Assembly: GCF_030010235.1 (NCBI RefSeq)
Contig: NZ_JASCRS010000003.1
Coordinates: 422,478 to 471,071, forward strand
Length of the DNA stretch: 48,594 nt
Reading direction: 5' to 3'
Origin: Leucobacter sp. UT-8R-CII-1-4
GTDB lineage: Bacteria > Actinomycetota > Actinomycetes > Actinomycetales > Microbacteriaceae
How positions within the stretch are numbered: position 1 is the stretch's first letter; each line of letters begins with the position of its first letter. The notes beneath the pieces were generated by a model. The model ran no database searches. It was not told where the DNA came from and saw only the letters and a list, made by a program, of their open reading frames with translations. Of this stretch, positions 35,298 through 45,313 are shown one piece after another. Made by a program: the position numbers and the translations under genes.

Positions 35298-35741
35298 GTG
35301 TTTGGGCGAGAGAAACGGGCGAGATTTGATCCCCCGGCGGTACCTGTGAAGCGTCACGGGCGCCGCGCCATCCGTTCTTCGCTTACCGGCCCTCAGCTGC
35401 CAAATCCTGACGCCAGAGTTGCGCGTTTTGAACTTGCAGCCCGCGCCGCCCTTGAACTTCTGCGTCGAGATCTCGGTAGTGATCTCGACGGTATTCGGAT
35501 CGGATTTGCCACCGCGCCCACAGGCGTAGGCGAAAGCGAGCAGCCACTCTTTTATTCGATTGATCGGCCCTCACGCACTATCGTGATGTTTCGAATGCCG
35601 ATCCAACGCGCCAAAGGCTTGCACGTTGACGATGAAGAGCACCGCAGATACTTCATTGCGCACTGCGTGCACCGTGCCGTTTGTGAGTACCTAGGCCGTG
35701 AGCCGTGGGAAGTCGCGCCAGGGCGATTCGACCACTTCTAG
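35298..35741 (+). CDS. Zincin-like metallopeptidase-family protein, motif lost
   Basis: A 147-residue protein that by position (after DUF3499, before mtrA) and layout corresponds to the small zincin-like family near mtrAB in actinobacteria. The metal motif HExxH would lie near residue 127, where this protein reads HCVHRAVCEYLG, lacking the Glu and the second His at the right spacing. It therefore probably does not act as a peptidase. GTG start with a -10 box 6 bases before it. The N-terminal region (residues 1-40) is basic and not conserved. Confidence 0.55.
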   Translation: MFGREKRARFDPPAVPVKRHGRRAIRSSLTGPQLPNPDARVARFELAARAALELLRRDLGSDLDGIRIGFATAPTGVGESEQPLFYSIDRPSRTIVMFRMPIQRAKGLHVDDEEHRRYFIAHCVHRAVCEYLGREPWEVAPGRFDHF

Positions 35742-35821
35742 CCGACACGCCGCGGGTCCTGGCACCACTTGGGTTTAACGCGCTTGAACGGATGGTGACG
35801 AACAAACGCAGGTGACTCATA

Positions 35822-35833
35822 CATAATGGGAGC
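35822..35833 (+). promoter_or_regulatory. Possible -10 box for mtrA
   Basis: CATAAT at 35822-35827, 6 bases, then the ATG at 35834. No ribosome site is evident other than GGGAG inside the spacer. Confidence 0.35.
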
Positions 35834-36517
35834 ATGAGCGCACGCATTCTTGTGGTTGATGATGACAGAGCCCTGTCTGAGATGCTCGGAATGGTTCTGC
35901 AGGGCGAAGGCTTCGATACGGTTTTTGCTGCAGACGGCCCCTCAGCGGTCGAGCTGTTTCGTGAACACCGCCCCGACCTGGTGCTGCTTGACCTGATGCT
36001 TCCCGGTATCGACGGCATCGAGGTTGCGGCACGTATTCGCGCCGAGTCTGGTGCACCAATCATCATGCTTACCGCGCGCAGCGAAACGGAAGACGTTGTT
36101 CGTGGCCTAGAAGCTGGTGCCGATGACTACGTTGTGAAGCCATTCAACCCCGTCGAGTTGATTGCTCGCGTGCGGGCTCGACTTCGTGAGCCTCAGCAGG
36201 AGGCTGGCGAGAAACTCCGTGTCGGTGATATCGATATTGATGTCACTGGTCACGAGGTGCGCCGAGGCGACAAGACTGTTTCACTCACTCCGCTGGAATT
36301 CGAACTTTTGGTGATCCTCGCGAGAAAACCTCAACAGGTGTTCACCCGCGAGGTGCTGCTCGAAAAGGTCTGGGGCTACCAGTACAAAGCCGATACACGT
36401 TTGGTGAACGTACACGTGCAGCGTTTGCGCGCCAAGATCGAGCTCGACCCGGATCACCCCACCATTGTGACAACCGTGCGCGGCGTGGGGTACCGCGCCG
36501 GTGCAGCAACGGAGTAG
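35834..36517 (+). CDS. mtrA: OmpR-family response regulator MtrA
   Basis: A 227-residue response regulator. The receiver domain has the acidic pocket VVDDD (Asp9-11), phospho-acceptor Asp53 in LLDLMLPG, and the conserved Lys in YVVKPF. A winged-helix DNA-binding domain follows (TPLEFELLVILARKPQQVFTREVLLEKVWGY). MtrA controls cell-wall and division genes in actinobacteria and pairs with MtrB, whose gene overlaps its end. The downstream lpqB completes the conserved operon. Confidence 0.95.
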   Translation: MSARILVVDDDRALSEMLGMVLQGEGFDTVFAADGPSAVELFREHRPDLVLLDLMLPGIDGIEVAARIRAESGAPIIMLTARSETEDVVRGLEAGADDYVVKPFNPVELIARVRARLREPQQEAGEKLRVGDIDIDVTGHEVRRGDKTVSLTPLEFELLVILARKPQQVFTREVLLEKVWGYQYKADTRLVNVHVQRLRAKIELDPDHPTIVTTVRGVGYRAGAATE

Positions 36518-38231
36518 CCGTTTGGCGGCGACAAAACGACACGGTCGGTCGCCACTTGGGTTGCGCCTTCGCCGCCTGAGGGTGTGGCTGCTGCGCGTCA
36601 CCAAGCCGGTGCTTGGGCCAGTGCGCGCTGCCTGGGCCAGTTCGCTACGCCTGCGCACCATGACCATTACCGGTCTGATTGCGATCTTCATGGTCGCTCT
36701 CATGGGTGCGCTCGTGCTCGACCGAATCAGCACTGACCTCTATTCCTCGCGGCGTGATCAGGCGTTGCAAGACTCCGCGCGAGCGACCCTTGCCGCGCAG
36801 GGGCAGCTCGATGAGTCAGATGCCGCCGACATTAGCTCACTGACCACCCTTGCCGGCTCGGTTCGCAGCACCGTGCAAGGCACCTCGGCTAGCCAGTTGA
36901 TCTATTTGCGTAGGCAGGCGGGGCAGGGGCCGTCAATTCTCGCGCCAGATGATTCGTTCACTTCGCAGCAATTGGTTGATGTGGTGTCAACTGACCTGAG
37001 CGAAGCCCTGATCGAGGGTCGGGCGCCGCAGTACTGGCAGGCGGTGCGGCTTGTCGACGATGGTGGTGTTGTGTCGCCAGGTATCTTGGTGGCCTCGACC
37101 GTGGTGTTCCCGGCGGGAGCTGGCAGCTACGACCTGTACATCGGATACAGCTTCGCCGATGTCAGCAAAAGCATTGAGTTTATTACTCGCGCGCTGATCA
37201 TTATGGCTCTGCTTCTGCTGTTGCTTTTGGCGGTGTTGGTGTGGGCGATTTCTGGGCTGGTGTTCCGTCCGATTCGAGCCGCGGCTTCTGCAAGTCATCG
37301 CCTGGCCGCCGGCGAAATTGATGCTCGTATTCCGATGCAGGGCGACACGCACTTTGACGAGCTCTCAAACAACTTCAATCACATGGCCGATACCTTGCAG
37401 TCTCGTATTGAAGAGTTGGATCAACTCTCAAGCATGCAGCAGCGATTCGTTTCAGATGTGTCGCACGAGTTGCGCACTCCACTGACCACTATCAAATTGG
37501 CAGCTGAGGTACTGCGAAGTCAGGTGGCCGACCCGGAATCAAGCCAGGCGAGGCCTGTGCAGGTGCTCAGCGATCAAGTTGATCGATTTGAGGCGCTGCT
37601 GGCCGACCTGCTTGAGATTTCCCGCTACGACGCGGGCCCGGTCACCCTGGAAACAGAACCCACGAACCTGGTGCTGCTCACCGAGGAAGTGGTTGAGGGG
37701 CTACGCCCACTCTCAGAAAGCTTGATTGAACTCAGACCACTTGGTGGTTTCGGTGTGATCGAGGTTGATCCAAGGCGTATTCGACGTATTGTGTCAAACC
37801 TCGTAGGCAACGCAATTGAGCACGGTGAGGGTCGCCCAATCGTTGTTACGGTTGACTCGAACGCGTCGGCCGTGGCGATTGGCGTTCGAGATTGGGGTGT
37901 CGGCATGAAGAGCGAAGACACCCTGCACGTGTTCGACCGTTTCTGGCGGGCCGATCCATCGCGAAAACGCACTCTGGGAGGCACCGGGCTCGGGCTCGCA
38001 ATTGCGTTTGAAGACGCTGCCGTGCACGGGGGCCTGCTTGAAGTCTGGTCACGACTTGGCGAGGGCACGAACTTTCGGCTCACGCTGCCGCGCGGTGACG
38101 AATCGGCAGCGTTTATGTCGCCCGTGCCGCTGGTGCCAGACGACGTGGTGCCAGAAGATGGCGACCCCGACGTGACCGGGGGATGGCTGCGCAGACCCCG
38201 CAGACGAGTGCGAAGGGAGAAAGAACGATGA
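36501..38231 (+). CDS. mtrB: Sensor histidine kinase MtrB
   Basis: A 576-residue membrane kinase. Two membrane segments (near residues 55-75 and 225-250) flank an extracellular sensor. Then come a HAMP linker, the H-box FVSDVSHELRTPL (phospho-His322), N-box NLVGNAIEHGEG, and G boxes DWGVGMKSED and GGTGLGLAIAF. It phosphorylates MtrA. The GTG start lies inside mtrA, overlapping by 17 bases; a TTG at 36522 is possible but less likely. Confidence 0.95.
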   Translation: MQQRSSRLAATKRHGRSPLGLRLRRLRVWLLRVTKPVLGPVRAAWASSLRLRTMTITGLIAIFMVALMGALVLDRISTDLYSSRRDQALQDSARATLAAQGQLDESDAADISSLTTLAGSVRSTVQGTSASQLIYLRRQAGQGPSILAPDDSFTSQQLVDVVSTDLSEALIEGRAPQYWQAVRLVDDGGVVSPGILVASTVVFPAGAGSYDLYIGYSFADVSKSIEFITRALIIMALLLLLLLAVLVWAISGLVFRPIRAAASASHRLAAGEIDARIPMQGDTHFDELSNNFNHMADTLQSRIEELDQLSSMQQRFVSDVSHELRTPLTTIKLAAEVLRSQVADPESSQARPVQVLSDQVDRFEALLADLLEISRYDAGPVTLETEPTNLVLLTEEVVEGLRPLSESLIELRPLGGFGVIEVDPRRIRRIVSNLVGNAIEHGEGRPIVVTVDSNASAVAIGVRDWGVGMKSEDTLHVFDRFWRADPSRKRTLGGTGLGLAIAFEDAAVHGGLLEVWSRLGEGTNFRLTLPRGDESAAFMSPVPLVPDDVVPEDGDPDVTGGWLRRPRRRVRREKER

Positions 38232-39907
38232 CACGTCGTATACGTTCAGCAATGCTCGCTTCGCTTGCGGTGCTCGCGCTTACTGCCTGCGCGACCGTGC
38301 CTGATTCGGGTCCCGTTCGAGAAGGGCTTCCAAATCTTGCCCAGGTTGAGCGTGGTGCCTACCTGAACCCGCAGGGTCCAATTTCGGGCGCAGACCAAGA
38401 AACCATCGTGCGAGGTTTTGTGCGGGCCGCATCGTCACATGCCAACGGCTACGAGATTGCGCGAGAGTTTCTTGCTCCAACCTATGCTGAGCTCTGGGAT
38501 CCCGGCCTCGGGGTGTTTGTGAATGAGGGGCCTCAGCAGTACCAGAGCACCGAATCAGGGCTGGCGGTACTGACCCTGCATGTGAGCGCCACCGTTGACT
38601 CCGGCGGCACAATGACCCCAGCGAACCCTGAGCAGGGCACAGACGTGCAATTTGAGCTCACCAAAGTCAACGGTGAATGGCGCATCTCGTCTGCCCCCAA
38701 CGGCATTATTCTCGACCGGAGCACCTTCTCAGCCGTCTGGACGACCAGGCAGCTCTACTTTTTGAGCCCGGACCAACGCCTGGTGCCTGAGATTCGTTGG
38801 TTCCTTCGTAACTCGGCGATGCCATCACAGATTGTGAATGCACTGCTGCAGGGCCCGTCGGCGCTTATATCGGGAGCCGCGCGGAGTGCGTTTCCAGAGG
38901 GCACCACACTGTCGACGAGAGACGTAGCGGTTGTCGACAACACCGCGGTGATCGACTTCTCGACCGAAATGCTTGATGCCGATGACAGTGAAATGGCAGC
39001 GATTACCAGGCAACTTGAAATGAGCCTGCAGGGCCTTTCAGGGGTGTCGCGTTTTCAGATCGCAGTGCACGGCACGGTGCTCGCCGGGGGAGACGCGGCA
39101 ATTTCTGAAGAAACCCCCGCTGGCGAACATCAGAGCATTGCGCTCATGAAAGACGGTGAATTCGGTCTTGCTGCCGGTGGATCGCTGACTCCGATGAATG
39201 GATTGAGCGACAAGATTGTTGAGCTTCGACCGGAGGCTGTCACGATGTCACCAGATCTGAACTCGGCAGCGGTGCTCAACAGCGATGGTGTGGCCCTCGT
39301 CACGAAAGAACGCAGCATCGGTCTTGATATCCGTGATGAGCAGATTGCGCCGAGCATTGATGCGCTCGGTTACATCTGGACGTACAGCGAGACTCAGCCA
39401 GGCATTATTCGGGCAAGCACTCCAGACGTGCACTGGACCGAGCTGGCAGTGCCTTGGCTTTCCGACGTTGAAGTTGCTGCGATTCGTCTGTCGACCGGGG
39501 GCAACCGACTCGCGGCACTCGTGCAAGACGAAACTGGAACCAAATTCTTGGTAGTCGGGGTGGTTCGCGACTCGAAGGGTCTGCCCGTAGGTCTTACCGA
39601 AGAGGTGAGTCTGCAATTCTGGGACTCGGGAGCACCAATCGATTTCGACTGGATCAGCGACAACCGGTACGTGCTGCTGAGCGAAACCGGTTTGCTCGGC
39701 AATTCGGCGCGCGTCACGATCGGTGAGGTAAGTGGCAGGTTCGCAGCGGAGTCGGGCACGGTTTCGGGTGGCTCCTCGGTCAGCGGCGGCGGTGGCAGGC
39801 GCGCGCTATTGCGTGTGCTCGGCGAACAGCATCGAATGTTTGTGCCGCAGGGTTCTGGCTGGCAGCCATCGATGAACAACGTAGATCTGATCGCGAAGGT
39901 GGGCTAG
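38228..39907 (+). CDS. lpqB: Lipoprotein LpqB
   Basis: A 559-residue lipoprotein with a signal peptide ending in the lipobox LTAC (lipidated Cys21). The body includes the GerMN-like region near residues 200-280 (LLQGPSALISGAARSAFPEG) and a C-terminal beta-propeller-like half. LpqB interacts with MtrB and modulates MtrAB signalling in known actinobacteria. The ATG overlaps the mtrB stop by ATGA; the frame is open a little further upstream (38183) without a good start. Confidence 0.92.
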   Translation: MTRRIRSAMLASLAVLALTACATVPDSGPVREGLPNLAQVERGAYLNPQGPISGADQETIVRGFVRAASSHANGYEIAREFLAPTYAELWDPGLGVFVNEGPQQYQSTESGLAVLTLHVSATVDSGGTMTPANPEQGTDVQFELTKVNGEWRISSAPNGIILDRSTFSAVWTTRQLYFLSPDQRLVPEIRWFLRNSAMPSQIVNALLQGPSALISGAARSAFPEGTTLSTRDVAVVDNTAVIDFSTEMLDADDSEMAAITRQLEMSLQGLSGVSRFQIAVHGTVLAGGDAAISEETPAGEHQSIALMKDGEFGLAAGGSLTPMNGLSDKIVELRPEAVTMSPDLNSAAVLNSDGVALVTKERSIGLDIRDEQIAPSIDALGYIWTYSETQPGIIRASTPDVHWTELAVPWLSDVEVAAIRLSTGGNRLAALVQDETGTKFLVVGVVRDSKGLPVGLTEEVSLQFWDSGAPIDFDWISDNRYVLLSETGLLGNSARVTIGEVSGRFAAESGTVSGGSSVSGGGGRRALLRVLGEQHRMFVPQGSGWQPSMNNVDLIAKVG

Positions 39908-39999
39908 CAGCAGCTCGACGGTCTTCGCTCACAGGGGCGTTGGATCGCCGGCTGCCTCGGCGGGCTGTGTAGATCGGCGCAGTCGACCCCTCGCGGGCT

Positions 40000-40011
40000 C
40001 AGAATCTCACC
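40000..40011 (+). promoter_or_regulatory. Possible -10 box for the ComF-family gene
   Basis: CAGAAT (40000-40005), 6 bases, then the ATG at 40012. Confidence 0.32.
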
Positions 40012-40827
40012 ATGCGTGAAAAACGAGGTGCACTTCGAGAACTCTGGCTCGATCTGCGCTCAATCCTGTGGCCCTGCAGCTGTGTGATTTGCGGGGCAGC
40101 GAATAGAGAACTTTGCCTGCCATGTGAAACCGGGCTGCGCGCCACCATCGGCAGGGCCGGTCGGGTTGCTGCCCCACTGCTTGCCGAGGTGTGGGCGTAC
40201 GGCCCCTATGAGGGCGCAATGCGTCGCCTCATCGTGAAGTACAAGCACGGCGGAGCAATCCGGTTCGCTCCACTGCTCGGAGCACTGTTCGCCGGACCCC
40301 TAGTTGCAGCGCTAGAGCGCGGCAGCGGATCAGCACTCATCGTGACCGCCCCATCGCGCATCGAGCGCGTGCGAAGCCGCGGGTATCGACACCTCGACCT
40401 GATCGTGAGCCACTCGCTTCGGTACATAACAAGGCAGGGGCACAAGAGAGGCCAGCTCGGGAGTTTTTTGCCGGGTGCACTCCAAGCAGCTCCTGGGCGA
40501 GCCGGGCAGCTTGGTCTGAGCGCGGCAGATCGAATTCGCAACGCCAAAAAGGTGCGCGTACCAAGACATTTGCACAGCAGATTGCAAGGTTCCGAAGTGG
40601 TGCTGGTCGATGACATCATGACCACCGGAGCCACTCTGAATGCTGCGATGCAAGCGCTCGCCGCAGTTGGCGCCCGAGTAGTCGCGGTGGCCATCATGAA
40701 CAACACTCAGAGAAAAGATGAAATCAATTCTGACGGATTGCTGAACAATGTGGAACTGGAGGGGGCAACAGCGGTAGGGTTCGAGAAAGGCGTGAAGGTG
40801 CGTCCGCCAATGTGGCCACCCGCCTGA
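40012..40827 (+). CDS. comF: ComF-family phosphoribosyltransferase-like protein
   Basis: A 271-residue protein. A four-cysteine zinc site is at the N terminus (CSCVICGAANRELCLPCE), and the PRPP-binding motif VVLVDDIMTTGAT is near residue 195. ComF proteins link to DNA uptake in competent bacteria, but in actinobacteria a ComF homolog between lpqB and hpf is common and its role is not established. The C terminus runs about 30 residues past the usual end. Confidence 0.88.
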   Translation: MREKRGALRELWLDLRSILWPCSCVICGAANRELCLPCETGLRATIGRAGRVAAPLLAEVWAYGPYEGAMRRLIVKYKHGGAIRFAPLLGALFAGPLVAALERGSGSALIVTAPSRIERVRSRGYRHLDLIVSHSLRYITRQGHKRGQLGSFLPGALQAAPGRAGQLGLSAADRIRNAKKVRVPRHLHSRLQGSEVVLVDDIMTTGATLNAAMQALAAVGARVVAVAIMNNTQRKDEINSDGLLNNVELEGATAVGFEKGVKVRPPMWPPA

Positions 40828-40844
40828 ACCCAAAGGAGGTCACC

Positions 40845-41477
40845 ATGGATGTAAGCATTCGCGGCAGGGGCGTCGGAGTAACCGATCGCTTCGAGAACTA
40901 TGTGGGTTCGAAAACCGATAAGGTCGAACTCCTCCTCCCGAAAGCGCAAGCCTTCGAAGTTAAGGTTTCGCGTCTCAGCGACCGCAGTCCAAACAACGGG
41001 GACCGCGTCGAAATCACGGTAGTAGGTCCCGGCCCGGTCATTCGAGCTGAAAGCACCGGCAACGATAAATACACCGCGTTCGACATCGCATACGGTCGAG
41101 TGCTCGAACGCATTCGCCGTATGAAAGATCGCAAACAAGATCGTCGAGGCAAAGGTCGCACCTCGCTCGGTGAAGCTGCAGCCGAAGGTTTCAGCGTGGT
41201 TGATGTTGCACCCGCACCGCTTGAAACTCTCGAGGCAGTTGCAACCGGCGCGAATCCGGTCATAAACGCCGAGCAGACTGAAGAGCAGTACACCCCAGTG
41301 GTGATCCGCCAGAAGGAATTCCCGGCAGAACGCTGCACCATCGATGAAGCGGTCGACCAGATGGAACTCGTCGGTCACGATTTCTTCCTTTTCATCGAAA
41401 CCGAGTCAGGGAAGCCAAGTGTGGTGTACCGCCGAAAGGGATGGAACTACGGTGTCATCTCGCTCGCAGACGACTAA
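40845..41477 (+). CDS. hpf: Ribosome hibernation-promoting factor, long form
   Basis: A 210-residue long-form HPF. The N-terminal domain (residues 1-105) is the YfiA-like fold, starting MDVSIRGRGVGVTDRFENYV; the C-terminal domain (150-205), with IRQKEFPAERCTIDEAVDQM and FFLFIETESGKPSVVYRR, dimerises 70S ribosomes into 100S. A canonical AAAGGAGGT lies before the ATG. The frame is open upstream to 40812, but the strong ribosome site fixes the start. It follows the ComF gene by 17 bases. Confidence 0.95.
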   Translation: MDVSIRGRGVGVTDRFENYVGSKTDKVELLLPKAQAFEVKVSRLSDRSPNNGDRVEITVVGPGPVIRAESTGNDKYTAFDIAYGRVLERIRRMKDRKQDRRGKGRTSLGEAAAEGFSVVDVAPAPLETLEAVATGANPVINAEQTEEQYTPVVIRQKEFPAERCTIDEAVDQMELVGHDFFLFIETESGKPSVVYRRKGWNYGVISLADD

Positions 41478-41495
41478 ACGATAGTTACTTAGCCT

Positions 41496-41525
41496 GTGGC
41501 CCGCTGGATCATTCCAGCGGGCCAC
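41496..41525. terminator. Convergent terminator overlapping a stop codon
   Basis: A perfect 13-bp stem (GTGGCCCGCTGGA and its complement) with a TCAT loop. The loop holds the minus-strand stop codon (41509-41511). TTGGCGTTTT follows on the plus strand. Confidence 0.72.
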
Positions 41526-42312
41526 TTGGCGTTTTAGGTGCCAAGCGCAAACGGAGTCCGTGTCGAAGCACCAAAGTAAGCGCCTCACAGGCGATCCCGA
41601 CCGTCATCTTCGATTTACCGGCACGGCGCTGGACAAACGTGATCGGCACTTCCGCAATCGGGCAGCCAGCCTCCTCAAGACCCCATGCGAGCTCAACTTG
41701 GAAGCCATAGCCTTGCGTGCTTGGAAAGCCTTCAGGGAGTCTTGAAAGCCAGCTCTGATCAATGACCCGAAAGCCACTCGTGATGTCGTGCAAACGGGAA
41801 CGCAGCAGCATCCTCGCCACGCCCGTCCCGGTTCGAGAGATCCAGCGCCGATACCAGGGCCAGCCCTGCACACGACCGCCTTCGATCCAACGCGCTCCAA
41901 TGACAAGCCCCGCACCGTCTCGCGCCGCCCGCAAAAGCTCGGGCAACTGCTCAGGAAGATGCGATCCATCGGCGTCCATTTCAACGAGCCAGCGGTAGCT
42001 GCGAGCAGCAGCCCACTCAAACCCTTCCAAATACGCGGTACCAAGACCAAGCTTTGCGCTGCGATGCAACACGAAGATGCTCGGTGAGTTCGCAGAAAGT
42101 TCATCTGCCAGTTCCGCTGTGCCGTCAGAGCTGGCATCGTCAACGATCAAAATGTGAGCTTCGGAAACCACTTGAGTGAGGCGAGAAACCACTTCGCCGA
42201 GCGTTGCAACCTCATTAAAAGTAGGCAGAATCACCAGCACTGAGTCGCTACCGCGCGACTGAGCAACCTCCGTGGGCTCGCCCGCCGGAGAAGAAAGTTG
42301 ATCCTCACTCAC
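41509..42312 (-). CDS. Polyprenol-phosphate mannose synthase-like GT2
   Basis: A 267-residue soluble GT2 enzyme of the dolichol/polyprenol-phosphate mannosyltransferase branch. Motifs include LPTFNEVATLGEVV, DDASSDGT, LVEMDADGSHLPEQLP (the DXD metal site, with the DADGSH form typical of DPM1/Ppm1), and GARWIEGG. It moves mannose from GDP-mannose to a polyprenyl phosphate on the inner face. No membrane segments are seen, so this is the single-domain type. GTG start with a TAGGGT -10 box 6 bases before it. Confidence 0.88.
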   Translation of the reverse strand: MSEDQLSSPAGEPTEVAQSRGSDSVLVILPTFNEVATLGEVVSRLTQVVSEAHILIVDDASSDGTAELADELSANSPSIFVLHRSAKLGLGTAYLEGFEWAAARSYRWLVEMDADGSHLPEQLPELLRAARDGAGLVIGARWIEGGRVQGWPWYRRWISRTGTGVARMLLRSRLHDITSGFRVIDQSWLSRLPEGFPSTQGYGFQVELAWGLEEAGCPIAEVPITFVQRRAGKSKMTVGIACEALTLVLRHGLRLRLAPKTPSGPLE

Positions 42313-42324
42313 AGAACAACCCTA
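42313..42324 (-). promoter_or_regulatory. -10 box of a probable leaderless promoter
   Basis: Minus-strand TAGGGT (42319-42324), 6 bases, then the GTG at 42312. Confidence 0.48.
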
Positions 42325-42433
42325 GGCCAGGCTTGCTAAGCTGAGGCGTTGTCACAATTCGGCAACAGAAAGCACGGCGTGCCTGGGCTCAGACGCATCG
42401 GGCTCTCACCGTACAATTTCCAGGAGATACGAC

Positions 42434-45238
42434 GTGGCGACAGTCCTCGAACGAGTCCTTCGCGTAGGCGAAGGTCGCACCCTGAAGAAGCTTGAGCGAC
42501 TGGCCAAGACCATCGCAGCGATCGAACCCACATTTGAACAGCTCAGTGATGAAGAGCTGCGTGGCGAGACCGAAGAGTTTCGCGAGCGTCTCGCAAATGG
42601 CGAGACACTTGATGACCTGATGCCGGAGGCGTTCGCCGCGGTTCGCGAAGCTGCGAAGCGCACAATCGGCCTGCGTCCATTTGACGTGCAGGTCATGGGC
42701 GGCGCGAACCTGCACCTCGGCAACATCAGTGAGATGAAGACGGGTGAAGGTAAGACCCTCGTAGCAACCATGCCTGCGTACCTCAACGCGCTCGCTGGCA
42801 AGGGTGTGCACATCATTACGGTGAACGACTACCTCGCGAGCTACCAGAGCGAGCTGATGGGCCGCGTCTTCCGTGCCCTGGGCATGACCACCGGCTGCAT
42901 CGTCGCAGGCCAGTCGCCAGCTGAACGTCGCAAGCAGTACGACGCAGACATTACTTACGGCACCAACAACGAGTTTGGTTTTGACTACCTGCGCGACAAC
43001 ATGGCTGGCACCTCTGCCGATCGTGTGCAGCGCGGCCACTTCTTCGCCATCATCGACGAGGTCGACTCGATCCTGATCGATGAAGCGCGTACGCCTCTCA
43101 TCATTTCGGGCCCTTCTTCAGGTGACGCGAATCGCTGGTTTGCCGAGTTTGCGCGGATCGCGAAGACGCTGAAGGCAGGCGTTGACTACGAAGTTGACGA
43201 GAAGAAGCGCACCATTGGTGTGCTCGAGCCAGGCATTGAAAAGGTCGAGGATTACCTCGGCATCACGAACCTGTACGAATCGGTGAACACCCCACTGATC
43301 TCGTTCCTGAACAACAGCATCAAGGCAAACGCCCTGTTCACCCGTGACAAGGACTACGTCGTACTGAACGGCGAAGTGCTGATCGTTGACGAGCACACCG
43401 GCCGTATTCTTGCGGGCCGTCGTTACAACGAGGGTATGCACCAGGCCATCGAGGCCAAGGAAAACGTTCAGGTCAAGGCCGAGAACCAGATGCTCGCGAC
43501 CGTTACCCTGCAGAACTACTTCCGTCTTTACGAGAAGCTGTCAGGCATGACCGGTACTGCTGAGACCGAGGCCGGCGAATTTATGTCGACCTACAAGCTC
43601 GGCGTCGTACCGATCCCAACGAACCGCACCATGCAGCGCAAGGATCAGCCAGACCTGGTCTACAAGAACGAAGAAGCGAAATTTGTGCAGGCAGTTGCCG
43701 ATATCGCCGAACGTCACAAGTCGGGCCAGCCTGTGCTGGTTGGTACCACCAGCGTTGAGAAGAGCGAGTACATTTCGCGTCTGCTCGCGAAGTCTGGTGT
43801 GCGTCACGAGGTCCTGAACGCTAAAAACCATGCGCGTGAGGCTTCGATCATTGCTCAAGCTGGTCGCCTTGGTGCCGTCACCGTCGCCACCAACATGGCA
43901 GGCCGTGGTACTGACATCATGCTCGGTGGAAACGCTGAGTTCCTTGCAGTGCAGGAGATGACCAGCCGTGGCTTCTCGACTGAAGAAGACCCAGAGGCAT
44001 ACGAGGCCGAATGGCCCGCAGTATTTGCTGCTGTGAAAGAAGCAGTCTCGCAGGAGGCGGAAAAGGTCATCGAGGCCGGTGGTCTCTACGTGCTCGGTAC
44101 CGAGCGTCACGAGTCGCGTCGTATCGATAACCAGCTGCGCGGCCGCTCGGGACGACAGGGTGATCCAGGCGAAAGTCGTTTCTACCTGTCACTGACTGAT
44201 GACCTGATGCGTCTATTCAACTCGGGTGCAGCCGCCGCTCTGATGAACCGCTCAAGCTTCCCGGACGACCTCGCAATTGAATCGAAGGTTGTTACGCGAG
44301 CAATCCAGAGCGCGCAGAGCCAAGTTGAGCAGCGCAACGCTGAGATTCGCAAGAACGTGCTCAAGTACGATGACGTGTTGGATCGCCAGCGTAAGGCTAT
44401 CTACACTGACCGCGCCCAGATTCTCGACGGCGAAGACATTCAGGCCCGTGTTGAGGTGTTCCGTGAGCAGGTAACCGATGCGATTCTCGATTCGCATGAC
44501 ACCGGCGACTGGGATCTCGATTCGCTGTGGAACGATCTGAAGCAGATCTACCCGGTAAGCATCACTCCCGACGAGATCCTTGCAGAGTCCGGCGGCAAGA
44601 GCGTAAGCCGAGACTTCCTCCGTCGCGAGATCCTGTCCGACGCTGAGCTGGCATACCAGAAGCGTGAAGAGGCACTCGGCGAAGAAGCAATGCGTGAGCT
44701 TGAGCGCCGCGTTGTGCTGACCGCTATTGACCGCCGCTGGCGCGATCACCTCTACGAGATGGAGTATCTCAAGGAGGGTATTGGCCTGCGTGCCATGGCT
44801 CAGCGCGATCCGCTGGTCGAATACCAGCGCGAGGGTTACACCCTGTTCCAGAGCACAATGGGCCAGATCAAGGAAGAGTCGCTTGGGCTGCTCTACAACC
44901 TTGAGGTTCAGGTGCGTCAGGCAGAGGGACCAGGAGACCACGTACACCTTGAGGGTGGCGGACTTGAAGCTGAACAGAGCGTTGACGACTCTGCATTTAG
45001 CTACTCGGCCCCTGACGAGGATGGTGGCACCGCGGTAAGCGGCGCTGCGACAAAGACTGGCAAGAGCGGTAACCCCGCGAAGAACGGCAAGAAGGCTAAA
45101 TCTGCCGCTGCAGCCGCAGCGCAACAGGCGTCTTCTGCCCAGAATTCGCAGGCAGCAGCGCCACAGCGCGGTGCGTTTGGTCAGCAGGTTGAGGGTGGCG
45201 ACGCCGGCAACCGTGCAGATCGCCGTAAGAAGAAGTAG
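42434..45238 (+). CDS. secA: Preprotein translocase ATPase SecA
   Basis: A 934-residue SecA1. Walker A is EMKTGEGKT (Lys107), the DEAD-like box is [19 protein letters not shown], and the second RecA fold has [12 protein letters not shown] and GRSGRQGD. The C-terminal extension (about residues 830-934) is rich in Ala, Gln, Gly and Lys and lacks the zinc motif of proteobacterial SecA, which is usual in actinobacteria. It drives secretory proteins through SecYEG. AGGAG precedes the GTG by about seven bases. Confidence 0.97.
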   Translation: MATVLERVLRVGEGRTLKKLERLAKTIAAIEPTFEQLSDEELRGETEEFRERLANGETLDDLMPEAFAAVREAAKRTIGLRPFDVQVMGGANLHLGNISEMKTGEGKTLVATMPAYLNALAGKGVHIITVNDYLASYQSELMGRVFRALGMTTGCIVAGQSPAERRKQYDADITYGTNNEFGFDYLRDNMAGTSADRVQRGHFFAIIDEVDSILIDEARTPLIISGPSSGDANRWFAEFARIAKTLKAGVDYEVDEKKRTIGVLEPGIEKVEDYLGITNLYESVNTPLISFLNNSIKANALFTRDKDYVVLNGEVLIVDEHTGRILAGRRYNEGMHQAIEAKENVQVKAENQMLATVTLQNYFRLYEKLSGMTGTAETEAGEFMSTYKLGVVPIPTNRTMQRKDQPDLVYKNEEAKFVQAVADIAERHKSGQPVLVGTTSVEKSEYISRLLAKSGVRHEVLNAKNHAREASIIAQAGRLGAVTVATNMAGRGTDIMLGGNAEFLAVQEMTSRGFSTEEDPEAYEAEWPAVFAAVKEAVSQEAEKVIEAGGLYVLGTERHESRRIDNQLRGRSGRQGDPGESRFYLSLTDDLMRLFNSGAAAALMNRSSFPDDLAIESKVVTRAIQSAQSQVEQRNAEIRKNVLKYDDVLDRQRKAIYTDRAQILDGEDIQARVEVFREQVTDAILDSHDTGDWDLDSLWNDLKQIYPVSITPDEILAESGGKSVSRDFLRREILSDAELAYQKREEALGEEAMRELERRVVLTAIDRRWRDHLYEMEYLKEGIGLRAMAQRDPLVEYQREGYTLFQSTMGQIKEESLGLLYNLEVQVRQAEGPGDHVHLEGGGLEAEQSVDDSAFSYSAPDEDGGTAVSGAATKTGKSGNPAKNGKKAKSAAAAAAQQASSAQNSQAAAPQRGAFGQQVEGGDAGNRADRRKKK

Positions 45239-45246
45239 CACATCCA

Positions 45247-45273
45247 CTCCACTGCCGGGTCGCCCCGGTGGAG
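45247..45273 (+). terminator. Hairpin terminator after secA
   Basis: A GC-rich hairpin: outer CTCCA/TGGAG arms, a 3-base bulge, and an inner CCGGG/CCCGG helix with a TCGC loop. There is no U tract. Confidence 0.45.
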
Positions 45274-45313
45274 CATGAATTGATACCCGGTTTCCGGTCC
45301 AAATGGAGATTCA

